Positions 41,400 to 49,756 of a DNA stretch of 64,000 bases are shown here, in pieces. Made by a program: the position numbers and the translations under genes. Each line of letters begins with the position of its first letter. Positions within the stretch are counted from its first letter, which is position 1. The stretch spans positions 53,288 to 117,287 of the forward strand of contig NZ_JAEUFG010000006.1 of NCBI RefSeq assembly GCF_018588585.1, given 5' to 3'. The DNA comes from Bacillus sp. SM2101 (GTDB taxonomy: Bacteria; Bacillota; Bacilli; Bacillales; SM2101). The notes under the pieces are model-generated. The model was not told the origin of the DNA, searched no databases, and saw nothing but the letters and a program-made list of their open reading frames with translations.

Positions 41400-42014
41400 A
41401 TGAAGGTTTTAGATTTAGTGAATACACCTGTTTCAGCTTCAAAATTAGAAGTCATCTTTAAAAGTGCTTCCAAAAATACGGCACTATTCGAATGTGTGCT
41501 ACTACCTCAAGAGGAGATCAAACCACATATACACTCCTTTGGTGAAGACTGCGCAGTCGTTCTTTCAGGAGAATTGACTTATTACGTATCTAACAATCAA
41601 TCGATAACTGCTACAGAAGGAGATCTTGTTTTAGGATGGAAAAATGTTATTCATGGCTACAAAAATAATACAAAAAACCCACTTCATCTGCTTATTTTTA
41701 CATCGCCACGAGAGTTTTTTATTTCATCAACAGCAATCGAGTATAAATATGTAGCGGATGATGATCCAATGGTTATTCATCTACCAATAGAACAGCGTAT
41801 CATTCGTTCAAACCAACAAAGAGTAGTAGAATCACAATATTCTTCTTTCTCCACTCTTCAAATAGAAGGAGTACACCAAGGGGAGTATAACAAGGAGATG
41901 CAAGCATTTGTAAACTATAAAAATAAAAGAGTTTATATATATGAAGATGAGCCTGTTGATTTACAAGTAAACCAAACCACATATTTCATTAAATATGAAT
42001 ACTCTTACAAATAA
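41400..42014 (+). CDS. Cupin-domain protein, unknown substrate
   Basis: A 204-residue protein with an N-terminal single cupin (about 20-105). Metal-site candidates are HIHSFGED (His-x-His and acidic residue), VLSGELTYYV and IHGYKN. The C-terminal half (about 110-204) is not recognised. No DNA-binding domain is visible. The ATG at 41400 follows AAAGGGGGAATATAA. It is the only plus-strand gene between uvrC and rnhC. It could be a small-molecule isomerase, dioxygenase or sensor; the sequence does not say. Confidence 0.75.
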   Translation: MKVLDLVNTPVSASKLEVIFKSASKNTALFECVLLPQEEIKPHIHSFGEDCAVVLSGELTYYVSNNQSITATEGDLVLGWKNVIHGYKNNTKNPLHLLIFTSPREFFISSTAIEYKYVADDDPMVIHLPIEQRIIRSNQQRVVESQYSSFSTLQIEGVHQGEYNKEMQAFVNYKNKRVYIYEDEPVDLQVNQTTYFIKYEYSYK

Positions 42015-42115
42015 CGATTACCTCTATTACGATAAACCGAAGCAGCCAAGTTAGAGACTTCTGTGTGATAATCACCATTCGTTAGTAAAAATGAAAAGAA
42101 CCTTAGTAAATAATA

Positions 42116-42160
42116 ATAAAAAAGGAGATAAGACACTTATACATTTTGTCATTATCTCCC
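42116..42160 (-). terminator. Terminator of trxA
   Basis: Stem GGAGATAA...TTATCTCC with an imperfect inner GACAC/GTC pairing, followed by six T on the minus strand. Confidence 0.88.
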
Positions 42161-42186
42161 TGCTAATTTACAATGTTATTTATCGC

Positions 42187-42501
42187 TTAAACGTGCTTTG
42201 ACAATAAATCAGCTAATGCTTCTTTAGGTTGGAAACCAACCACTTTATCAACTACTTCACCATTTTTGAAAACTAATAATGTTGGGATGCTCATCACACC
42301 AAATTTTGCTGCAGTTTCTTGGTTATCATCAACGTCAAGCTTAACAATTTTAACTTTATCTCCCATTTCTTGATCTAACTCTTCAAGTACTGGAGCAATC
42401 ATCTTACAAGGTCCGCACCATGGTGCCCAAAAGTCTGCTAGTACTACTCCATCACTAGTTTCAGCTGTAAAATTTTGATCAGTAACATGTGAAATTGCCA
42501 T
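42187..42501 (-). CDS. trxA: Thioredoxin
   Basis: The general cytoplasmic disulfide reductase. The 104-residue product has the canonical active site [10 protein letters not shown] (Cys29/Cys32), the cis-proline MSIPTLLVF and the C-terminal GFQPKEAL helix. The ATG at 42501 follows TTAGGAGGAAGA. It is monocistronic between strong terminators, downstream of etfA as in B. subtilis. Confidence 0.98.
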   Translation of the reverse strand: MAISHVTDQNFTAETSDGVVLADFWAPWCGPCKMIAPVLEELDQEMGDKVKIVKLDVDDNQETAAKFGVMSIPTLLVFKNGEVVDKVVGFQPKEALADLLSKHV

Positions 42502-42680
42502 GTTTATCTTCCTCCTAATTATCTACTTCTTTTGATACATCAAAGTATATCACTGTATGGTTTTGGATGCTAATTTTTTGCTTCAGTTGTATTTTTACCT
42601 TCAAGATTATATTTTACTTCAGTAAATTTCGAATTAAATAATCTTGTTCTTTAAGGGTATTTTCTGTCGTCTAGCATTGT

Positions 42681-42734
42681 AAAAAGGACTTCACCCTTGT
42701 TACTTATTTTGTAAGCACAGGGAAAGTCCTTTTA
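42681..42734 (-). terminator. Terminator of the fadR-etfA operon
   Basis: Long hairpin with outer stem AAAAGGACTT/AAGTCCTTTT and inner CCCTTG/CAGGG, about 50 bases after the etfA stop, with T-rich sequence on the minus strand. Confidence 0.8.
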
Positions 42735-42784
42735 GCACATGTCAAAAGGTTATTTCTATTGACTACACCATTTGGTGTTTAAAT

Positions 42785-43762
42785 TTATGAAAGAACTTTT
42801 AATTTCTTAAATTCCTCTGTTAGTAACGGCACAACATCAAACAAATCACCGACAATTCCATAGTCTGCTACATTAAAGATATTTGCCTCTGCATCCTTAT
42901 TAATTGCAACGATAACTTTCGAATTAGACATACCTGCTAAATGTTGAATAGCACCTGAAATGCCACATGCTATATATAGATCAGGTGTGACAACTTTTCC
43001 AGTCTGACCAATCTGTAACGAGTAGTCACAGTATTCCGCATCACAAGCCCCACGTGAAGCACCAACTGCCCCGCCAAGTACATCTGCTAACTCTTTTAAT
43101 GGCTCAAACCCTTCTTCACTTTTTACACCTCTACCACCAGCTATAACTACTTTAGCTTCTGACAGATCTACTCCCTCGGAAGCCTTTCTAACGACTTCTT
43201 TAATAATTGTTCTGAGGTCCTTAATATCTACTGTTAATGAAGAAACTTCACCTGTTTTAGCTTCATCCTTTTCTAGTGGAGCAATGTTATTTGGACGTAC
43301 TGTAACAAAGATTTTGTCACCCGTTACAATCTTCTTTTCAAATGCTTTACCAGAATAGATAGGGCGAGTAAATACAATATTCCCTCCTACACTTTCCACA
43401 GCAGTTGCATCAGATATTAATCCACTGTCAAGTTTACTCGCAATTTTAGGTGCTAAATCTTTACCTAGAGCGGTATGCCCAATCACGATTCCGTCCGGTT
43501 GCTCAGCATCAATTGCAGCAAGAAGTGCCTGAGAAAAACCATCTGTAGTATATGCATTTAATTTTTCATTTTCTACTATAACAACACGGTCTGAACCGAA
43601 ATAGATCATTTCATTAGCTACACTTGATACAGCATCTCCTATTAGTACTGCAACTACTTCGCCGCCTTCTGCAACTGTTTTTGCAGCTGCAACCGCTTCA
43701 AACGACACATTACGTAATGTGTTATCACGAACTTCACCTAGTACTAAAACTTTTCTAGCCAT
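42785..43762 (-). CDS. etfA: Electron transfer flavoprotein alpha subunit
   Basis: EtfA with EtfB accepts electrons from acyl-CoA dehydrogenases during fatty acid oxidation. The 325-residue product (B. subtilis length) starts MARKVLVLGEVRD, and its C-terminal FAD domain has VVIAGGRGVKSEEGF, GASRGACDAEY, GQTGKVVTPDLYIACGISGA and NKDAEANIFNVADYG. I chose the ATG at 43762 behind GGGAGGAATAAAA; a longer frame from 43825 runs into non-coding repeat sequence. A MITE-like element separates it from etfB. Confidence 0.97.
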   Translation of the reverse strand: MARKVLVLGEVRDNTLRNVSFEAVAAAKTVAEGGEVVAVLIGDAVSSVANEMIYFGSDRVVIVENEKLNAYTTDGFSQALLAAIDAEQPDGIVIGHTALGKDLAPKIASKLDSGLISDATAVESVGGNIVFTRPIYSGKAFEKKIVTGDKIFVTVRPNNIAPLEKDEAKTGEVSSLTVDIKDLRTIIKEVVRKASEGVDLSEAKVVIAGGRGVKSEEGFEPLKELADVLGGAVGASRGACDAEYCDYSLQIGQTGKVVTPDLYIACGISGAIQHLAGMSNSKVIVAINKDAEANIFNVADYGIVGDLFDVVPLLTEEFKKLKVLS

Positions 43763-43948
43763 TTTTATTCCTCCCGAATACACTATTTTTAAGATTAGCA
43801 CAAGCGGTTTGATCTCCTCCGACAAGTGCCTTCATGTAGAAATGACAAAGTGACCACTTGATAATGCATACTGGAGCATGGCACATGGAACCCCTACTCC
43901 ACCCAAAGTCAGCCCTTGCCATCATGAATAACTTCCATGCAATCCTCA
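43763..43948. other. GC-richer relic sequence between etfA and the MITE
   Basis: This stretch is less AT-rich than other gaps and has a 64-codon open frame on the minus strand (43755-43949) with no ribosome site and an odd composition (many Cys, Trp, Met). It resembles, from memory, a dispersed sequence found between genes of other Bacillus genomes; I could not check this. It is most likely non-coding. Confidence 0.4.
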
Positions 43949-44126
43949 TTTACCTAGGCTGTTTTCGCATAGATTGTTGTTTTTCGTATTAATAGTTAAA
44001 CACGAATACAACTGGATTTCGTGGCATCTTTTCTTCTATAAAAAGATGATTATTGAGTAAAACGACACCTTTAACTTCTCGTTTAGGAACTATAGTAATA
44101 AAGTTTAAGAAAAGAGCCTTTACCTA
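43949..44126 (+). repeat. MITE-like repeat, copy 6, full length with perfect 8-bp target duplication
   Basis: A full-length 162-bp copy (43957-44118) from GGCTGTTTTCGCATAGATTG to AAGTTTAAGAAAAGAGCC. TTTACCTA flanks it on both sides (43949-43956 and 44119-44126). It sits inside the etfB-etfA operon gap. Confidence 0.9.
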
Positions 44127-44135
44127 AGAATAAAT

Positions 44136-44909
44136 TTATAAAACCTTCGCTTCAGAATGTAGTAACGATACGAGTTCTTTTACTTGATCAGGAATGTCGC
44201 CTGCTAATATTTTTCCTGCTTCTTTTTTAGGCGGTAAATATATTTCAATTGTCTTCGTTTTTGGAGCTACATCGTCTTCATCTAAATCTAAATCATCTAG
44301 TTCAAGCTCTTCTAACGGCTTTTTCTTAGCTTTCATAATACCTGGAAGTGATGGATAACGCGGCTCATTTAAACCTTGTTGAGCTGTGATAAGTAATGGT
44401 AATGTCGTTTCAATAATCTCTGAATCTCCTTCTACATCACGGACAACTGTAGCTTTACTACCATCAATGTCTAGTTTTGTTATTGTAGTAACATATGGTA
44501 TCCCAAGTATTTCTGCAACGCGTGGACCAACTTGACCAGAGCCACTATCAATTGCTACATTCCCTGCTAAAATTAAATCGACTTCCTGTTCCTTTAAATA
44601 CTCTGCAATTATTTTAGCAGTTGAATATTGATCGCTCTCTTCTAAATCTTCTTCTGTATTAATTAATACAGCCTTATCGCATCCCATCGCTAACGCTGTT
44701 CGAAGTTCCTTTTCAGATTCTTCTCCTCCAACAGTTATGACAGTTATTTCTCCACCATGCTCATCTCGAATTTGAATTGCTTCCTCAACAGCATATTCAT
44801 CGTAAGGGTTAATAATGAATTCAGCCCCATCTTCATTTATTTCACCATTTGAAATAACAATTTTCTCCTCTGTATCAAATGTTCTTTTTAATAATACATA
44901 GATGTTCAT
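44136..44909 (-). CDS. etfB: Electron transfer flavoprotein beta subunit
   Basis: EtfB is the AMP-binding partner of EtfA. The 257-residue product starts MNIYVLLKRTFDTEEKI and has the family blocks NPYDEYAVEEAIQIRDEHGG, ALAMGCDKAVLI, LAGNVAIDSGSGQVGPRVAE and PRYPSLPGIMKAKKKPL (the EtfB signature). The ATG at 44909 follows TTGGAGGGAATAG. Upstream is ysiB; downstream a MITE interrupts the spacing to etfA, so the operon may still read through. Confidence 0.97.
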   Translation of the reverse strand: MNIYVLLKRTFDTEEKIVISNGEINEDGAEFIINPYDEYAVEEAIQIRDEHGGEITVITVGGEESEKELRTALAMGCDKAVLINTEEDLEESDQYSTAKIIAEYLKEQEVDLILAGNVAIDSGSGQVGPRVAEILGIPYVTTITKLDIDGSKATVVRDVEGDSEIIETTLPLLITAQQGLNEPRYPSLPGIMKAKKKPLEELELDDLDLDEDDVAPKTKTIEIYLPPKKEAGKILAGDIPDQVKELVSLLHSEAKVL

Positions 44910-44960
44910 TCTATTCCCTCCAATTTACTCTTCAAAATATTTTAACATCTCAAACTATTG

Positions 44961-45734
44961 TTACTTTCCATTAAAAGTTGGTGCTCTTTTTTCTAGAAAT
45001 GCACTAATACCTTCGCTAGCATCTTCTGTTGCAAAAACTTTCCCAAAAAGCTCTGCTTCCCGCTTAACTCCAGCATAGTATTGATCAGCTTTTGTGTATC
45101 TTAATAATTCAATTACAGCTGAAACAGATATTGGACTTTTTGCAGCTATTTTTAAAGCTAGTTTACTAGCTTCTTCTAACATAACTTCTTCTGGAAATGC
45201 GTGGTTAGCTAAGCCTAACTTTACAGCTTCCAAACCAGATATTGGCTCGCTCGTTAACATCAATTCAGCTGCTTTAGCAGTACCTACATAACGTGGTAAA
45301 CGCTGTGTTCCTGCAAAACCTGGTATTAAACCTAATTGAAGTTCTGGCAAGCCAAGCTTTGCGTTGTCGGTTACAATGCGTATATGACAGCTCATTGCAA
45401 GCTCTAAGCCTCCGCCAAGCGCAGCTCCATGAATTGCTGCAATAACAGGTTTTGAAAATAACTCAATTCTTTCAAATAATTGTTGACCAGCTTCTGATAA
45501 GACTGAAAACTCTTCACTGCTCGATACAGTCGTAAATTCCTTTATATCAGCTCCTGCGGAAAAGAAGCGTCCCTCGCCTTGTAATAAAATGACTCTCACA
45601 TCTTCATTCTTTTCTAAGTCATCTAATCTTTTTGAAAGCTCTTTCAAAACTAAAGATGACACAGCATTCGCTGGAGGATGATCCAGAGAAACTGTTGCGA
45701 CATAGTTTGCTATATGACATTTTGTATATTCCAT
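44961..45734 (-). CDS. Enoyl-CoA hydratase/isomerase family protein (YsiB)
   Basis: A 257-residue crotonase-fold enzyme that hydrates enoyl-CoA in fatty acid beta-oxidation. The oxyanion-hole blocks FFSAGADIKEFT and IHGAALGGGLELAMSCHIRI, and the catalytic glutamates in GLPELQLGLIPGFAGTQRL, are present. The ATG at 45734 follows GAAGGGGTG. It lies between fadR and etfB, the arrangement of the FadR-controlled operon of B. subtilis. Confidence 0.93.
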   Translation of the reverse strand: MEYTKCHIANYVATVSLDHPPANAVSSLVLKELSKRLDDLEKNEDVRVILLQGEGRFFSAGADIKEFTTVSSSEEFSVLSEAGQQLFERIELFSKPVIAAIHGAALGGGLELAMSCHIRIVTDNAKLGLPELQLGLIPGFAGTQRLPRYVGTAKAAELMLTSEPISGLEAVKLGLANHAFPEEVMLEEASKLALKIAAKSPISVSAVIELLRYTKADQYYAGVKREAELFGKVFATEDASEGISAFLEKRAPTFNGK

Positions 45735-45938
45735 ACGTTCACCCCTTCTTTCTGAAAGGCTCTTTTCACAACTTTTATATTTTAATACTACAACATCAAA
45801 GCGAGGTTTTATGCAATTGGTGAAATTTTCATTTCAAGGAAATGATCATAAAACCATAGTAGTACACTTATGTGTGAAGACAAGCCATTTGCAGTGTCAA
45901 AACTGGAATAGAACGTCCAGTTTTGACCATTTGTTTAA

Positions 45939-46532
45939 TTAACTAATCTCTGTTGACCCACATCCGCTAACTACTAAATGGTGCAGAGGATATGCTAATG
46001 TCACTAGATCATACTTTTGATCATTCATTACCCACGATGTTACTGTTTCATCAATCGTTCCAAATATCATCTGTCTTGCTAGGCGTATGTCTAAATTTTT
46101 GCGAAATTCACCTCTATCGATTCCTGCTAGTATTATATGGTCCAATACTTTTAAATAGCCTTTTAACACATCGTTTATTTTCACACGTAGCTCTTTATTA
46201 GATTGACGTAATTCTAACTGAGTAACGATCGCTAAATGATGATCATCTGATAATAATTTGAAGTGTTTTTCAATCAACAGTAATAACTTCTCTTTAGCTG
46301 ATTCCATTCCTGCAATTTCTTCACTAATTTTTTCTATAAAACTCCCCATTTTCTCTTGAAATAAAGATATCAATATATCTTCTTTGTTTTTAAAATATAA
46401 ATATATAGTTCCATCTGCAACCCCAGCTTGTTTTGCAATTTTTGAAACTTGAGCTTGATGATAGCCATTCTCTGCAATTACGATTACAGCTGCATCAATG
46501 ATTTTCTTGTATTTCGGTTTGTTACGCTTCAC
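45939..46532 (-). CDS. fadR: FadR/YsiA, TetR-family repressor of fatty acid degradation
   Basis: The acyl-CoA-responsive TetR repressor of beta-oxidation genes. The 197-residue product has the HTH ENGYHQAQVSKIAKQ and VADGTIYLYFKNKEDILISL and is close to B. subtilis FadR, including RLARQMIFGTIDETVTSWVM at the C-terminal side. I chose the GTG at 46532 behind AAGGGACGAG; an upstream frame from 46562 runs into repeat-like leader sequence. A perfect FadR operator overlaps its own promoter (46679-46733), so the operon is autoregulated. B. subtilis has lcfA before it; here lcfA is absent. Confidence 0.95.
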   Translation of the reverse strand: MKRNKPKYKKIIDAAVIVIAENGYHQAQVSKIAKQAGVADGTIYLYFKNKEDILISLFQEKMGSFIEKISEEIAGMESAKEKLLLLIEKHFKLLSDDHHLAIVTQLELRQSNKELRVKINDVLKGYLKVLDHIILAGIDRGEFRKNLDIRLARQMIFGTIDETVTSWVMNDQKYDLVTLAYPLHHLVVSGCGSTEIS

Positions 46533-46552
46533 TATAACTCGTCCCTTCAAAA

Positions 46553-46666
46553 GGATGTTCAAAAAGAATGGTAAAAATGATGCTTTTGGACGTTACAGCA
46601 GTCCATGCCAATACAGCAATTTACACGCCCTGCTCTTCTAACCTTCTTATCCTCCTTTTGAACACT
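46553..46666. repeat. Leader segment with inverted GTTCAAAA-GGA ends
   Basis: GGATGTTCAAAAAGAATGG (46553-46571) is loosely inverted at 46642-46666 (complement AGTGTTCAAAAGGAGGATAAG). The same GAGTGTTCAAAA(A)GGAGGA word also forms the ribosome-site region of ilvB (about 14499-14514). It lies in the fadR leader where lcfA would be in B. subtilis. Whether this is a mobile element or a deletion scar is unclear. Confidence 0.35.
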
Positions 46667-46678
46667 CACCTCATTAAA

Positions 46679-46696
46679 TGAATGAATAGTCATTCA
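46679..46696. promoter_or_regulatory. FadR operator
   Basis: TGAATGAATAGTCATTCA is a perfect match to the Bacillus FadR (YsiA) operator TGAATGAMTANTCATTCA. It begins about 8 bases downstream of the -10 box, over the expected transcription start. Confidence 0.92.
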
Positions 46697-46703
46697 TATT
46701 TTA

Positions 46704-46733
46704 ATAATAAAACAGGACTGTTTTTCTTGTCAA
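46704..46733 (-). promoter_or_regulatory. Sigma-A promoter of fadR-ysiB-etfBA
   Basis: Minus strand consensus TTGACA (46728-46733), 18-bp spacer, TATTAT (46704-46709), directly upstream of the FadR operator. Confidence 0.8.
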
Positions 46734-46752
46734 GTATATAGTGACTAAATAG

Positions 46753-46783
46753 ACCCTTTCACCGTATGCTCATGTGAAAGGGT
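46753..46783 (-). terminator. Probable terminator after yshE and the 28-residue ORF
   Basis: A 10-bp perfect stem ACCCTTTCAC/GTGAAAGGGT (46753-46762 and 46774-46783), about 50 bases after the small ORF and just before the fadR promoter. The T tract is weak. Confidence 0.6.
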
Positions 46784-46832
46784 ACTAAATATTATTGTAT
46801 ATTACACTTACGTAGAATAGCTATCCTTTTTC

Positions 46833-46919
46833 TTACCCCGTAAAGAAAAGCATATATATGATGCCTATTAATACAAAGATTCCACATAATACAAGTAGAA
46901 CTTTTGCTAAAGTTTCCAT
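46833..46919 (-). CDS. 28-residue single-helix membrane miniprotein
   Basis: A frame of 28 codons starting ATG at 46919, with GGAGAG nine bases upstream, encodes METLAKVLLVLCGIFVLIGI and then IYMLFFTG: one hydrophobic helix with a short charged N-terminus. It begins 15 bases after the yshE stop on the same strand, so it is probably co-transcribed with that membrane protein. Good ribosome site, clean stop and coherent hydrophobicity support it; no homologue is known to me. Confidence 0.55.
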   Translation of the reverse strand: METLAKVLLVLCGIFVLIGIIYMLFFTG

Positions 46920-46934
46920 TCTTACTAATCTCTC

Positions 46935-47342
46935 CTAACCTATCCCTGCTCCAATCACATAGGATAATCCTACTGAAATAATCATTGAAATAAAACCGAC
47001 AGCCCTATTATCACTCTCAATTTCTTCATCAATTTTAAACATTGGTGTTAAAAACTCGTAAATAAAGTAGCCACTGAGGAGTAATATAAAACCAAAAAGT
47101 CCCCACCCCATCATCGTTAATAAAGAATCATGATGACCGATTGAAAATCGAAAAATATTCGCTAAACCGAAAATCTTACCTCCGGTAGCCATGGCAACTG
47201 CAATGTTTCCTTTCTTTATTTGTTCCCAATTTTTATACTTTGTTACAATCTCAAAAATCGATAAAAATATAATAATTGAAAGCACAACAACACTGTAATA
47301 TGCTGCTGTTTGCACAAGTTCATTTTCCCAAAATGAGCTCAT
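46935..47342 (-). CDS. YshE-like DUF350 membrane protein
   Basis: A 135-residue protein with four predicted membrane helices (about 10-30, 47-67, 73-93, 114-134), belonging to the DUF350 family. The loop IKKGNIAVAMATGGKIFGLANIF is the conserved block. The function is unknown. The start at 47342 follows TAGGGGGAGCG. It follows mutS2 by 11 bases and may be read from the same transcript. Confidence 0.82.
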   Translation of the reverse strand: MSSFWENELVQTAAYYSVVVLSIIIFLSIFEIVTKYKNWEQIKKGNIAVAMATGGKIFGLANIFRFSIGHHDSLLTMMGWGLFGFILLLSGYFIYEFLTPMFKIDEEIESDNRAVGFISMIISVGLSYVIGAGIG

Positions 47343-47353
47343 TTTCGCTCCCC

Positions 47354-49711
47354 CTATTTCAATTCTACAATAGAAATTCCTGAACCACCTTCACTCGCCT
47401 CACCATAACGAACTTTTTTAACAGCTCTGTGATTTTTTAAAAGGTCCTGAACTCCTTTTCTTAGAGCGCCAGTTCCTTTTCCATGTATGATAGAAACACG
47501 TGGGTATCCAGCAAGTATTGCATCGTCAAGATACTTCTCTACACGAAGTATCGCATTTTCAAATCTTTCACCTCGTAAATCTAATTCAAGGCTGACATGG
47601 TACTCTTTTCCTTTGATTGCTACAAGAGGCTTCGTTTCTATCGGTTTTGGGCGACTAGCATATTGAAGATCTGATTCTTTCACTTTCATTTTCATAATTC
47701 CTAGTTGCACTAGCCACTCTTTCGATGAAGCCTTTTCTAGTAAATGACCTTTTTGATCAAGGCTAATTACTTTCACTTCGTCACCAGGTTGGAGGCTTTG
47801 TTCATTCTTTTTGCGAATGATATTATTCTTGCTTTTATTAAGCTTTGGAGCTGCAGCTTCAAGTCGTTTCTTTGCATCAATAAGCTCGTGCTCTTTCACC
47901 TGTGCATATTGTTCCTTTTGGATTTTACGTAAATCCCCAATAATCGATTCTGCTTCTTGTTTTGCAATATTAACAGTTTCACGAGCTTTTTGTTCTGCTT
48001 GTTCGAATATCACATCTTTTTGACTAGCAAGCTCAGTCATTTGATCTTCAAGCTTCTTATGAAGATCCTTTGCTTCTTTCCTAAGTCGCTCAGCTTCCTC
48101 TAGCTTCTCTTCCGCATGCTTTTTACTATCTTCCAAGGAAGCAATCATATTCTCCACAGTATTACTTTCAGTACTAATTTGCTTTTTAGCTCGATATATG
48201 ACCTGTTCGTCTAAGCCTAAACGTCTTGATATGTCAAAAGCATTACTTCTCCCAGGAACTCCAATAAGCAAACGATATGTAGGACTCAACGTCTCTACAT
48301 CAAATTCCACACTAGCATTAATTACTCCATCTCTATTATATCCATATGCTTTAAGCTCTGGATAGTGTGTCGTAGCTACCACCCTTGCTCCTTTTTGGTA
48401 GACTTCGTCCAATATAGAAATAGCTAATGCCGCACCTTCCTGTGGATCTGTTCCCGCTCCTAACTCATCAAACAGCACAAGGCTTTCACTATTAAACTGC
48501 TGTAAAATGTCTACAATATTTACCATATGCGACGAAAAAGTACTTAAACTTTGTTCTATAGATTGTTCATCACCTATATCTGCATAAATCGAGGAGAAAA
48601 CAGACATTTCAGAACCATCTTCAGCAGGGATTTGCAGCCCAGACTGTGCCATTAACGTACATAAACCAATCGTTTTTAGCGCAACTGTTTTCCCCCCAGT
48701 ATTTGGTCCAGTTATTAAGATCGTAGAATAATCTTTTCCTAGCTCTATATCGTTAGGTACCACCTCATCAGGATCAATTAATGGATGCTTTGCTTTAACC
48801 AATCTAATATAACGATCATTGTTCATCACTGGCTTTGATGCTTTGATACTGCGAGCATATTTTGCCTTTGTAAACATAAAGTCAATTTCAGCTAGTATAT
48901 CAATATTATGTAGTAACCCATCAGCTTCTTCTGCTACATTTACCGTTAATTCATGCAGTATTTTCTCAATTTCTTGCTTCTCTTTTATTTTTGCCTCATG
49001 TAAAAGGTTATTTAGTTCAACGACAACTTGCGGCTCAATAAACAATGTTGCACCAGATGAAGATTGATCATGAACGATACCACCGTAAGAACTCCGATAT
49101 TCTTGTTTTACTGGGATAACAAAGCGATCATTTCTAATTGTAATAATAACATCTGATAGCTTTTTTTGGGCTGAGCTCGACCTAATAATACTTTCTAATT
49201 TTTCACGAATGCGGGCTTCACTCGTTCTTAACTGCTGTCTTATTGTTCGCAGCTTAGAACTAGCATGATCATAAATCTCTCCATAATCATTTATACATTG
49301 CTTAATTGAGTCTTCCAATTCTCTAAATGGAATTAGTTCATAACTTAACTCGTGAAAATATGGGATGTCATGATCATCTTCAATCATATCACTCGTAAAT
49401 TTTTGAATTTGCCTTCCCGCATATATTGTATTTGCAATATCCAATAGTTCTTCAGGATGTAACGTACTGTTGATCTTTGCTCTTTTCACGTTTGATCGAA
49501 TATCAAAAATACCCCCTAAAGGAACATTCCCTTTTAATCGAAGTATTTTGACAGCCTCATCTGTTTGCTCTTGTAATTTAACTACTTCTTCAAATTTTGT
49601 AGCTGGCATTAACGTATCTACCTTTGCTTTCCCTAATGAAGAAGCAACATGAGTAACCAATAAATCTTTTATTTTGTTAAATTCTAATGTTTTTAAAACT
49701 CGTTCTAGCAT
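47354..49711 (-). CDS. mutS2: MutS2 (MutSB) endonuclease/ribosome-rescue ATPase
   Basis: A MutS-type ATPase without the mismatch-recognition domain. The 785-residue product has Walker A GPNTGGKT (about residue 335), Walker [14 protein letters not shown], the signature helix-turn-helix around [12 protein letters not shown], a coiled coil (about 515-630) and a C-terminal Smr endonuclease domain with [12 protein letters not shown] and [13 protein letters not shown]. subtilis MutS2 has been linked to recombination control and to splitting collided ribosomes. The ATG at 49711 follows AAGGAGGAAAAC. Confidence 0.96.
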   Translation of the reverse strand: MLERVLKTLEFNKIKDLLVTHVASSLGKAKVDTLMPATKFEEVVKLQEQTDEAVKILRLKGNVPLGGIFDIRSNVKRAKINSTLHPEELLDIANTIYAGRQIQKFTSDMIEDDHDIPYFHELSYELIPFRELEDSIKQCINDYGEIYDHASSKLRTIRQQLRTSEARIREKLESIIRSSSAQKKLSDVIITIRNDRFVIPVKQEYRSSYGGIVHDQSSSGATLFIEPQVVVELNNLLHEAKIKEKQEIEKILHELTVNVAEEADGLLHNIDILAEIDFMFTKAKYARSIKASKPVMNNDRYIRLVKAKHPLIDPDEVVPNDIELGKDYSTILITGPNTGGKTVALKTIGLCTLMAQSGLQIPAEDGSEMSVFSSIYADIGDEQSIEQSLSTFSSHMVNIVDILQQFNSESLVLFDELGAGTDPQEGAALAISILDEVYQKGARVVATTHYPELKAYGYNRDGVINASVEFDVETLSPTYRLLIGVPGRSNAFDISRRLGLDEQVIYRAKKQISTESNTVENMIASLEDSKKHAEEKLEEAERLRKEAKDLHKKLEDQMTELASQKDVIFEQAEQKARETVNIAKQEAESIIGDLRKIQKEQYAQVKEHELIDAKKRLEAAAPKLNKSKNNIIRKKNEQSLQPGDEVKVISLDQKGHLLEKASSKEWLVQLGIMKMKVKESDLQYASRPKPIETKPLVAIKGKEYHVSLELDLRGERFENAILRVEKYLDDAILAGYPRVSIIHGKGTGALRKGVQDLLKNHRAVKKVRYGEASEGGSGISIVELK

Positions 49712-49756
49712 GATGTTTTCCTCCTTATGCTTGGAGAGGTCAAATATATGTTAGTA

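Noticed and set aside
43755..43949. 64-codon ORF upstream of etfA on the minus strand
   Set aside because: It overlaps the etfA start and ribosome site, has none of its own and has odd composition. Treated as relic sequence.
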